A stretch of 64,000 nt of DNA. Origin: Aurantiacibacter odishensis (GTDB taxonomy: Bacteria; Pseudomonadota; Alphaproteobacteria; Sphingomonadales; Sphingomonadaceae). A program made the position numbers and the translations under genes. Shown in pieces: positions 57,726-64,000 of the stretch. A model generated the notes under the pieces. That model was not told where the DNA came from. It did not search any database and worked only from the letters and a program-made list of their open reading frames with translations. The DNA lies in NCBI RefSeq assembly GCF_003605195.1, contig NZ_QYOS01000025.1, positions 496,001 through 560,000 of the forward strand, in the 5' to 3' direction. Every line of letters starts with the position of its first letter. Positions within the stretch are counted from its first letter, which is position 1.

Positions 57726-58740
57726 CTGCAAGCAATCCCACACTCATCGCGTAGTAATTCGAGCAGTTATATTCGAGGATAACCTTATAATTCTGAGTTA
57801 AGAGGTAGCCGGGTTCCGCTGGGCCGTCCGGTTCGAACAGCGACGCCATCACGTCATCACCGATGGGCGCGCGGGGCTCGATGCCCCGCTCGCGCCACTC
57901 GCGAACGGTCAGCCAGCGGCTGTGACGTTCGTGCACACGCGGGCACACGGGAGAGACAACGCGGTTCTCGATACCGCTGCGATCTGCGGAATTGGGAACG
58001 TAGGCGCGCACCGCCCAGGGTTCCCCCGTCCGCCACCCGGCATCGCGGAAATAGTTCGCGATGGAATGCATGGTGTCGACATCGGAATTCCACAGGTCCT
58101 TCTGCCCGTCGCCATCGCCATCGACGGCAAGGCGCAGGTAGACGCTGGGGAGGAACTGGCCGTTGCCGAAAGCGCCGGCCCAGCTACCGACCAGGCGAGA
58201 ACGGGGCACGCCCATGTCGACCATCTTCAGGACGTCGATCAATTCGCGCTCGAACAGTTCGCGGCGGCGCCCTTCCCAGGCCAGCGTTGCCAGCGAGCGC
58301 GGCAGGTCGAAGCTGCCCATCACCGCACCATAGGCCGTTTCGTGCCCCCAGATCGCGACGACGATCTCGGCCGGCACGCCATACTGACGCTCCACGTCGT
58401 AGCCGATGGAGCGCACTTCTGAGAGCTTGCGAACCCCGCCATTGATGCGCGACGCAGTGTTATGGCGATTGAGATAGCCCGCCATCGACGGGAAGCCCGT
58501 GGAAGTATTGTTGCCGCTGGACGAGACGTTGTCCCGGTCCAGCGCCAGCACACGGTCATTAGGGCTGAGCCCGGTGAATACCCGATCGATGGTCGCCTGG
58601 CTCACTCCTTCGGACCGGGCGTGCTGGGCGACGATATCCAGGTATTCCCCGAACGTCTCCTGCTGCGCACTGGCAGGAGCGGTAGAAAGAACGGCGACGG
58701 CGGCAAAGGCGCCGATGTGGCGCAGGTTTTTGAAAAGCAT
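57709..58740 (-). CDS. Lytic murein transglycosylase (MltB family)
   Basis: This 343-residue exported enzyme cleaves glycan strands with 1,6-anhydro product formation. A signal peptide (residues 1-26, 'VLSTAPASAQ') precedes the GH103 domain, with the catalytic glutamate in 'AIWGHETAYGAVMG' near residue 132, and 'GSWAGAFGNGQFLPSVYLRLAVDGDGDG' near 185. No lipobox is present, so it is probably soluble in the periplasm. It is the first gene of the mltB-SPOR-dac-tmk-holB-metG-tatD run. Confidence 0.93.
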   Translation of the reverse strand: MLFKNLRHIGAFAAVAVLSTAPASAQQETFGEYLDIVAQHARSEGVSQATIDRVFTGLSPNDRVLALDRDNVSSSGNNTSTGFPSMAGYLNRHNTASRINGGVRKLSEVRSIGYDVERQYGVPAEIVVAIWGHETAYGAVMGSFDLPRSLATLAWEGRRRELFERELIDVLKMVDMGVPRSRLVGSWAGAFGNGQFLPSVYLRLAVDGDGDGQKDLWNSDVDTMHSIANYFRDAGWRTGEPWAVRAYVPNSADRSGIENRVVSPVCPRVHERHSRWLTVREWRERGIEPRAPIGDDVMASLFEPDGPAEPGYLLTQNYKVILEYNCSNYYAMSVGLLADEISR

Positions 58741-58832
58741 GGGGCAAAGACTACTGCACTGCCCCCGCCAAGGGAATCCCCCAATTTACCGATGCGCCGA
58801 AATGCCGCTGGCTTGCGCCGGGTTACCCGCGC

Positions 58833-59702
58833 CTATTCGTCCAGCGGAGCGTAAGGCGGCTGCATGTCCGGATTCTCGGCGAGCATTTCCGCGAATGGAC
58901 GGAATCCGCAATTCTCGGTTTCGCATGCGGTCACCGTGTGAATGTAGCGGATCTTGCCGTTTTCAACTCGGAAGGTGTGGCTGTCAGGCAGCGCGTTATC
59001 GCCGAACTCGAGGAACACGTTCACCGCGCCCTTTACAGGATCGACAATGTAGCGGCGGTTTTTCAACTCGACACCTTCGGGAACGCCGACGTTGCAGCTG
59101 TCGGTCGGTTCGCCGCGCCCGGTGTAGACCCCGCCTTCCAGCCGGGCGCATGGCTCACCCCATGGCACTTCGACAGTGGGATCGCTGAACAGGTCGAGAT
59201 AGGCATCGGCGGCTGCGATGAGTTCGTCACGCGTTGCGCGTTCGCCTTCGGGGATATCGCTCCAGTCTTCGCGGCGGGCGTATTCGTAAGTCGCCTCTGC
59301 GTCGAACAGCCAGTCGCCTTCGTCGGTCACGATGTTGTCGAACGGGCCGACACCGAAGAATCCGTTGCCGATCTGCGTGGCAGCTACAATCGGGCGTTCC
59401 TCGTCCAGCATGACGGCCTCGACGAAGACCTGGCAGGTCGTAGTGTCGAGAAGCGCCATATGCCAATCCACTTCGCGTGCCGGAGTAAGGAAACTCCCCA
59501 GCGAACCGCGCTGGAAGTTCTCGTTGTACTCCACCCATTCGCCGAGTTGCATGGTCATCATGGTCCCCTGCTCAAGCGCCTCGATCCAGTCACCGGCGAT
59601 GCCTTGCAGCAGTTCCCTGTCGCATGCGCCCTGGGCCTGCGCCGGAGAAGCGAGTGCGATGGCGGTGGTTGCAGCAAGGGTAGCGCAAAGCTTGCGATTC
59701 AT
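58833..59702 (-). CDS. Secreted protein of unknown function
   Basis: This 289-residue protein has a signal peptide (residues 1-23, 'AIALASPAQAQ') and four or more cysteines in the mature part that may form disulfides ('ACDRELLQG', 'CETENCGFRP'). The second half resembles an NTF2-like cone ('DLFSDPTVEVPWGEPCARLEGGVYTG'), a fold with many possible functions. I do not assign one. It lies between mltB and tRNA-Ser on the minus strand with a GAGGATC site. Confidence 0.75.
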   Translation of the reverse strand: MNRKLCATLAATTAIALASPAQAQGACDRELLQGIAGDWIEALEQGTMMTMQLGEWVEYNENFQRGSLGSFLTPAREVDWHMALLDTTTCQVFVEAVMLDEERPIVAATQIGNGFFGVGPFDNIVTDEGDWLFDAEATYEYARREDWSDIPEGERATRDELIAAADAYLDLFSDPTVEVPWGEPCARLEGGVYTGRGEPTDSCNVGVPEGVELKNRRYIVDPVKGAVNVFLEFGDNALPDSHTFRVENGKIRYIHTVTACETENCGFRPFAEMLAENPDMQPPYAPLDE

Positions 59703-59856
59703 GGTGAGCGATCCTCTCGAACAAATTAGCCGGTTTCTCCCGGCAAATTGACTTCATCCGATTTCTAGCGCGGCCTTTCGCGCCTGTCACCTGCCAGTTG
59801 CGCCGATTGGTGGGTGACAATCGCCGCTCTTGCGTTTAGCCAGCGCGTGCTCGCGC

Positions 59857-59946
59857 GGACAGGTGGCAGAGCGGTTGAATGCACCGGTCTTGAAAACCGG
59901 CAAGGGTGCAAGCCCTTCGTGGGTTCGAATCCCACCCTGTCCGCCA
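59857..59946 (+). tRNA. tRNA-Ser (UGA)
   Basis: A 90-nt class II tRNA. The acceptor stem GGACAGG/CCTGTCC, anticodon stem CCGGT/ACCGG with loop CTTGAAA (anticodon TGA), a long variable arm ('AAGGGTGCAAGCCCTT') and T-loop 'GGGTTCGAATCCC' are visible. The 3' CCA is encoded. Confidence 0.96.
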
Positions 59947-59953
59947 GCGAGGC

Positions 59954-60073
59954 TTACTGCATTTGCTGATCATCCGGCTCCGGCGCACCACGGCGTTCGG
60001 GAGAGACGCCGTCGATGGCCGTGCGTTCGGGGCGGTAACTTTCCTGCGGCTGGTCTGAAATCTCGTATTCCAT
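59954..60073 (-). CDS. Small 39-residue acidic protein (probable)
   Basis: The ORF reads MEYEISDQPQESYRPERTA and continues hydrophilic and proline-rich to the stop; no membrane segment is present. A strong AGAGGTGAT ribosome-binding site lies just before the ATG, which supports translation. That same site is the 3' arm of a perfect 8-bp hairpin, so translation may be gated. It lies between tRNA-Ser (opposite strand) and lpdA (same strand). No family is recognised. Confidence 0.5.
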   Translation of the reverse strand: MEYEISDQPQESYRPERTAIDGVSPERRGAPEPDDQQMQ

Positions 60074-60079
60074 GGCAAT

Positions 60080-60110
60080 CACCTCTCACCCGCAAAACGC
60101 GCGAGAGGTG
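60080..60110 (-). promoter_or_regulatory. Hairpin sequestering the ribosome-binding site of the 39-codon ORF
   Basis: On the minus strand CACCTCTC pairs perfectly with GAGAGGTG, 15 nt apart, and an inner CGC/GCG stem extends it. The 3' arm contains the Shine-Dalgarno sequence. There is no U-run, so it is not a terminator. The form is like an RNA thermometer or a riboregulator. Confidence 0.45.
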
Positions 60111-60125
60111 AATGTTTTCCGGCAT

Positions 60126-60148
60126 TTGCGACCAGCGGTTCGTCGCAA
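60126..60148 (-). other. Hairpin at the lpdA 3' end
   Basis: TTGCGAC and GTCGCAA, 9 nt apart, lie 9-31 nt after the lpdA stop. No T-run follows. It may stabilise the lpdA transcript end. Confidence 0.4.
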
Positions 60149-60156
60149 GGCTTGCC

Positions 60157-61569
60157 CTAGATATGGATCGCCCGGCCGTAGGCGCCGAGCACGCTTTCGT
60201 GCATCGATTCGGAGATCGTAGGGTGCGGGAAGACCGTCTGCATCAGTTCCGCCTCGGTCGTCTCCAGCGTCTTGCCCACGACATAGCCCTGGATCATCTC
60301 GGTGACTTCCGCGCCGACCATGTGCGCGCCCAGCAGTTCGCCGGTCTTGGCATCGAACACGGTCTTGGTGAAACCCTCGGCCTCGCCCAGCGCGATGGCC
60401 TTCCCGTTGCCGATGAAGGGGAATACACCGACCTTCACCTCGTAGCCCGCTTCCTTTGCCTTGGCCTCTGTCATGCCGACGGATGCGATCTGCGGGTGGC
60501 AGTAGGTGCAGCCCGGAATGGCATCGCGATTGAGCGGGTGCGGATGCACGTCCTTGTTACCAAGTTCCTTGGCTATGGCCTCAGCCGTAGTCACGCCCTC
60601 ATGGCTCGCCTTGTGCGCCAGCCAAGGTCCCGGCGTGCAGTCGCCTATGGCCCACAGGCCCTTGGACTTCGTGCGGCCGTAATCGTCGATCTGGATGAAG
60701 CCGCGATCCATTTCGACCAGCTTATCGAGGCCTACGTTTTCCGTATTCGGCATGATGCCGATGGCGACGATGCAGTGGCTGAACTCGGTTTCGGCAACCT
60801 TGCCGTCCTTGCCCTTGATCTTGGCGGTCACTGCCTTGTCGGTGGCCTTGATGTCTTCCACGCCAGCGCCGGTCATGATGGTCATGCCCTGCTTGGTGAG
60901 GCTCTTTTCAAGGAAGGCGGAGACTTCCGCATCCTCGACCGGCACAATGCGGTCGAGCATCTCGACCACGGTAACATCGGCGCCCATGTCGTTGTAGAAG
61001 CTGGCAAATTCGATGCCTATTGCGCCGGAACCGATAACCAGCAGCTTCTTCGGCATTTCACTTGGCGTCATGGCGTGGCGGTAGGTCCACACGCGCTTGC
61101 CGTCGGCCTTGGCGAACGGCAGGTCGCGGGCACGAGCGCCGGTGGCGACGATCACGTGCTTGGCAGTGAGCTTCTCCTCGCCCTTTTCGCCCTTCACCGT
61201 CAGCGAGGTGGGGCCGGTCAGCGTCCCCTCCCCCATGTGAACAGCAATCTTGTTCTTCTTCATCAGGTGCGTCACGCCCTGGTTCAGCTGCTTGGCAACA
61301 CCGCGGCTGCGTTTCACCACGGCTTCGAGGTCGGCCTCGATCTCGCCCGCGATCTTCAGGCCATAGTCCTTGGCGTGCTGGGCATAGTGCAGGATCTCTG
61401 CCGAGCGCAGAAGCGCCTTCGTCGGGATACAGCCCCAGTTGAGGCAGATGCCGCCCAGGTTCTCGCGTTCCACGATGGCGGTTTTCAGGCCAAGCTGGGC
61501 GCAGCGGATTGCCGCGACATAGCCGCCGGGGCCGGAACCGAGAACGATGACGTCGTAGGAATTGCTCAT
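60157..61569 (-). CDS. lpdA: Dihydrolipoyl dehydrogenase
   Basis: This 470-residue FAD enzyme (E3) reoxidises the dihydrolipoyl groups of 2-oxoacid dehydrogenase complexes. The FAD motif 'GSGPGGYVAA' is at residues 11-20, the redox disulfide C42/C47 is in 'GGICLNWGCIPTKA', the NAD site is 'VIGSGAIGIEFASF' near 180, and the C-terminal His-Glu pair is in 'VFPHPTISESMHE'. The E2 gene lies 1.4 kb upstream on the same strand, so this is the PDH-associated E3. Confidence 0.97.
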   Translation of the reverse strand: MSNSYDVIVLGSGPGGYVAAIRCAQLGLKTAIVERENLGGICLNWGCIPTKALLRSAEILHYAQHAKDYGLKIAGEIEADLEAVVKRSRGVAKQLNQGVTHLMKKNKIAVHMGEGTLTGPTSLTVKGEKGEEKLTAKHVIVATGARARDLPFAKADGKRVWTYRHAMTPSEMPKKLLVIGSGAIGIEFASFYNDMGADVTVVEMLDRIVPVEDAEVSAFLEKSLTKQGMTIMTGAGVEDIKATDKAVTAKIKGKDGKVAETEFSHCIVAIGIMPNTENVGLDKLVEMDRGFIQIDDYGRTKSKGLWAIGDCTPGPWLAHKASHEGVTTAEAIAKELGNKDVHPHPLNRDAIPGCTYCHPQIASVGMTEAKAKEAGYEVKVGVFPFIGNGKAIALGEAEGFTKTVFDAKTGELLGAHMVGAEVTEMIQGYVVGKTLETTEAELMQTVFPHPTISESMHESVLGAYGRAIHI

Positions 61570-61625
61570 GATTTATCCTGCAGGCAAAATGGTGTGTGGA
61601 TGAGGCGGAGGGCTGAGCGCATGGC

Positions 61626-62423
61626 CTAGGCTCCCCCGCATTCGGCGTCTGGTCGATTGGCAAGGATGCGGGCGATAAAGGCATCAGCCTGGCGCCCGGC
61701 GGCAGCGGCGGCTTCCTCCTGATAGAGGAAGACGCCGCCGTTGTATTCGACAGGCAGCGTCAGCGAGGGAATGTCGAAGCCGTGTTCGGCACCCGGATAG
61801 CGGTGGACGGTGAAGTTCTCGGCAGGGCCTGCATTGGCAAGGAAGGTCTCGAGCGCTTCGGCGGTTGTCAGGTCGTCGCTTTCGCCCTGCAATACCAGCA
61901 CTGGCACTTTGGCCTCGAAGGGCTCGGGCTGTCCCAGGACCAGCGGGTAGTAGCCGATGGCGCCCGCAAGGCCCGGCACCGGATCGTTGGCCAGCGAGAT
62001 GACGCCCGAACCGCCTGCCGAGAAGCCGATCACGAAGCCGGGGCACGACAGGTCCAGCCAGCCCTCCCGCTCCGCCGACGCGAGCGCATCGCGCACCACC
62101 TGCGCTTCCATCGGGCCGGGAATGCCTTCGCTCTCGATTCCGAGCAGGGGCGCGGCGGCCTGGTAGTGGACAACGAGCGCATCGAGGCCGCGCGCGTTCC
62201 AGTGTCGGGCGACGTCAAAGTAGAACTCGCGATCGCCGAACACCTCGATCCCGCCACCGCCGGGCAGTACGACGATCCAGGGCTTCGCACCGTCGCCATC
62301 CGCCGGGTAGGCGTAATAGTGTTCGTCGGCGCTGGCTTCAGTCATCGCGGCTTCGCTTTCCGTCGCCGGAACGCAGGCCGTCATGAAGCCGAGGGCTGCG
62401 ATGGCGGCAATGCGGCATGTCAC
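61626..62423 (-). CDS. Lipoprotein alpha/beta hydrolase (dienelactone hydrolase-like)
   Basis: This 265-residue protein has a lipobox 'GFMTAC' after a signal peptide and an alpha/beta hydrolase domain: 'IVVLPGGGGIEVFG', the nucleophile elbow 'GFSAGGSG' near residue 143, an aspartate in 'LQGESDD' and the histidine in 'GAEHGFDIP'. The fold is of dienelactone hydrolase type; the substrate is unknown. The start is the GTG at 62423, overlapping the stop of the thioesterase gene, with GGAGGA upstream. Confidence 0.85.
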   Translation of the reverse strand: MTCRIAAIAALGFMTACVPATESEAAMTEASADEHYYAYPADGDGAKPWIVVLPGGGGIEVFGDREFYFDVARHWNARGLDALVVHYQAAAPLLGIESEGIPGPMEAQVVRDALASAEREGWLDLSCPGFVIGFSAGGSGVISLANDPVPGLAGAIGYYPLVLGQPEPFEAKVPVLVLQGESDDLTTAEALETFLANAGPAENFTVHRYPGAEHGFDIPSLTLPVEYNGGVFLYQEEAAAAAGRQADAFIARILANRPDAECGGA

Positions 62424-62797
62424 GCTGGTCCTCCGTCGATCGGGCGCGGACGACCGGCATCGTCGACGGCAACGAAGGTGAACTTGGCCGATGTTACCAG
62501 TTCCTCGCCCTCCGAATGCCGCTCGCGCCGCCAGGCCTGTGTCTCGATACCCATGCTGGTGCGCCCGACATGGGTGATCTCGGCATAGACCGACACTTCG
62601 TCGCCTACTTTCACGGGCCGGTGAAACTCGACGCCGTCCATCGCGATGGTGACCGCCCTGCCCTTCGCCCGCCGCGCAGCGACGAGGCCCGCGCCCGAGT
62701 CCATCAGGCTCATCAGCCAGCCGCCGAAGATGTCGCCGTAAGCGTTGGCATCGGCGGGCATCGCGGTGACGCGCATCGCGGGATCGCGCTTCGCCAT
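62420..62797 (-). CDS. Acyl-CoA thioesterase (YciA-like hotdog)
   Basis: This 125-residue hotdog-fold enzyme has the acyl-CoA hydrolase core 'PADANAYGDIFGGWLMSLMDSGAG' (residues about 14-37), 'VEFHRPVKVGDEVSVYAEI' and 'AKFTFVAVDD'. It hydrolyses short or medium acyl-CoA. It is translationally coupled to the lipoprotein hydrolase and lies 211 bp from pdhC, with a possible 56-codon ORF between them that I do not accept. Confidence 0.9.
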   Translation of the reverse strand: MAKRDPAMRVTAMPADANAYGDIFGGWLMSLMDSGAGLVAARRAKGRAVTIAMDGVEFHRPVKVGDEVSVYAEITHVGRTSMGIETQAWRRERHSEGEELVTSAKFTFVAVDDAGRPRPIDGGPA

Positions 62798-63008
62798 CAG
62801 GTTTGCTCACCCAATATGGAACACCGACCGGGGTGTTTTGGAAAACTTGCCCGGAGCCCCCTCGCATCCGTAAATCGCGCCGAAACGGCTCCGCAACGTG
62901 TAACCTTCCAAATCGGCAGGTCATCACGCCAGTTGGCCATCAAAGGTGCGGTTTCCGAAATCGTCATAGGGCGGTCTATCGCTGCCTCATCGAAAAGTAG
63001 GAAAGCGA

Positions 63009-64000
63009 TCAGGCCACCAGACCCAGCGGCGCCTCGACGAGTTCCTTGAACACCTTCATCAGCTGCGCGCCGTCCGCACCGTCGATGGCGCGGTGGTCGA
63101 AGCTGCCCGTCGCGCTCATTACCGTGGCGATCTGCAGGGCGTCGTCGACCACGTAGGGCCGCTTCTCGCCCGCGCCGATGGCCATGATCATGGCCTGGGG
63201 CGGATTGATGACGGCTTCGAACTGCTTGATGCCGAACATGCCCATGTTGGAAAGGCTGGCGGTGCCGCCCTGATATTCTTCCGGCGCAAGCTTGCCGTCC
63301 TTCGCGCGCGTGGCGAGGTCCTTCATCTCGGTGCTGATCTTGCTCATGGCCTTGCCGCCCGCATCCTTCACGATCGGGGTGATAAGGCCATTGGGGATCG
63401 ACACGGCGACGGAGATATCGGCGCGCTCGAACTTGAGCATGGAGTCGCCTGCGAACTGCACGTTGCAGGCAGGCACCTGCTCCAGCGATTTCGCCAGCGC
63501 CTTGATCAGCATGTCGTTCACCGACAGCTTGATGCCCTGCGGCTCCAGCGCCTGGTTCAGCTCGCCGCGCAGCTTCAGCAGCGCATCGAGGCGGATATCC
63601 ACCGTGAGATAGATGTGCGGGACCTGCTGCTTGCTCTCGGTCAGGCGGCGCGCAATGGTCTTGCGCATTCCCGACAGCTTCTCGACCTCGTGCGGGATGC
63701 CGAAGTCCTGCGCCTGTGCGGGCTTTGGCTCGACTGCGGGGGCCGCTTCCTTCTCCGTAGCGGTGGGTGCGGGCGCAGCGGCACCGGGCTTGGCGCTTTC
63801 CACGTCGGCCTTCACGATACGACCATTGGGGCCGGTGCCCTTGATGCTGGCGAGGTCGAGGCCCTTCTGCTCGGCAATACGGCGTGCGAGCGGCGATGCG
63901 ATGATACGGTCGCCGTCCTTGGTGGGCGCAGGGCCGGCGGATGCTTCGGGAGCGGGTGTCGGTGCGGGGCTTGGTGACGGCGACGGAGCAGGCGCTGTTT
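63009..64000 (-). CDS. pdhC: Dihydrolipoyl acetyltransferase, PDH E2 (N-terminal part outside the window)
   Basis: About 330 C-terminal residues are visible. From the edge there is a Pro/Ala-rich hinge, a peripheral subunit-binding domain ('IIASPLARRIAEQKGLDLASI', with 'GTGPNGRIVKADVE'), another Pro/Ala linker and the catalytic acyltransferase domain ending 'DHRAIDGADGAQLMKVFKELV', which holds the active-site histidine. The lipoyl domain lies to the right of the window. The proximity of lpdA supports PDH rather than 2-oxoglutarate dehydrogenase E2. Confidence 0.93.
   Translation of the reverse strand, partial: TAPAPSPSPSPAPTPAPEASAGPAPTKDGDRIIASPLARRIAEQKGLDLASIKGTGPNGRIVKADVESAKPGAAAPAPTATEKEAAPAVEPKPAQAQDFGIPHEVEKLSGMRKTIARRLTESKQQVPHIYLTVDIRLDALLKLRGELNQALEPQGIKLSVNDMLIKALAKSLEQVPACNVQFAGDSMLKFERADISVAVSIPNGLITPIVKDAGGKAMSKISTEMKDLATRAKDGKLAPEEYQGGTASLSNMGMFGIKQFEAVINPPQAMIMAIGAGEKRPYVVDDALQIATVMSATGSFDHRAIDGADGAQLMKVFKELVEAPLGLVA

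Noticed and set aside
59836-60078. 80-codon minus-strand ORF that runs through tRNA-Ser
   Set aside because: It overlaps the tRNA gene and is out of frame with the better supported 39-codon ORF.
62798-63008. Minus-strand 56-codon ORF between pdhC and the thioesterase, starting MTISETAPLMANW and overlapping the thioesterase start as TGATG
   Set aside because: No ribosome-binding site and no recognisable family; composition is like intergenic sequence. The region also has a weak AACACC/GGTGTT repeat without a T-run. Called non-coding with low certainty.

Overview
The window is a gene-dense, GC-rich chromosomal segment of an alphaproteobacterium, most likely of the order Sphingomonadales and probably an Erythrobacteraceae relative (Erythrobacter/Altererythrobacter/Qipengyuania type). 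The basis is protein style, the dusB-ntrB-ntrC-ntrY-ntrX block, an hfq gene with two Hfq domains followed by hflX, the fused ispDF, the yqeY-dnaG-rpoD cluster, and alphaproteobacterial promoter forms. This assignment is an inference from content. I see no rRNA operon, prophage, insertion sequence, integron or CRISPR array. About 64 genes are supported, including two tRNAs (Lys-CUU and Ser-UGA), and most of them are housekeeping genes.

Layout. 1-2.4 kb: a PAS-domain sensor cut by the window edge, an orphan ParA ATPase, the 23S rRNA pseudouridine synthase RluE and a secreted DUF2059 protein. 2.4-6.9 kb: rpoD, dnaG and yqeY, the macromolecular synthesis cluster. 7.0-12.4 kb: carA, an RraB-like gene, carB, then greA. 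12.5-14.7 kb: a DUF4170 gene and a four-gene envelope-stress operon of YqjD/YqjE type behind a match to the general-stress sigma factor EcfG promoter. 14.9-16.2 kb: enolase. 16.2-19.9 kb: a flavin-centred locus with a small membrane protein, an aldo/keto reductase, ribH, an HTH-RibBX fusion and a divergent flavin reductase, linked by two matching palindromes. 19.9-24.3 kb: a PDZ metallopeptidase, an FMN-dependent hydroxyacid dehydrogenase with an SDR, and a cytochrome c / cytochrome b561 cluster.

24.4-30.2 kb: tRNA-Lys and the elongasome operon mreB-mreC-mreD-mrdA-rodA. 30.4-37.3 kb: mutL, a lipoprotein, a glutaredoxin-MauE fusion, DUF1206, an NYN-LOTUS protein, an OmpA-family protein and a beta-carbonic anhydrase. 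37.4-40.4 kb: lipA, a COQ10-like gene, pncC and ispDF. 40.5-47.8 kb: dusB-ntrB-ntrC-ntrY-ntrX nitrogen control. 47.9-50.6 kb: tandem hfq, hflX and mazG. 50.7-58.7 kb: a long leftward, overlap-linked run of mltB, a SPOR lipoprotein, a D,D-carboxypeptidase, tmk, holB, metG, tatD, an MBL hydrolase and a 55-residue membrane protein. 58.8-64 kb: a secreted protein, tRNA-Ser, a 39-codon ORF with a sequestered ribosome-binding site, lpdA, a lipoprotein hydrolase, a thioesterase and the E2 component of pyruvate dehydrogenase, which runs off the end.

The observations I would follow first are these. (1) RibBX carries an N-terminal DNA-binding domain, a perfect 18-bp palindrome abuts its start codon, and a second copy of the same half-sites lies 2.7 kb away. 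This suggests a riboflavin enzyme that is also its own repressor. (2) The Hfq is a tandem protein in which the second domain has lost the rim arginine patch. (3) HflX homology continues upstream of every canonical start codon, back to the hfq stop. (4) An EcfG-type promoter lies in front of the YqjD/YqjE operon. (5) An RraB-like gene sits between carA and carB.
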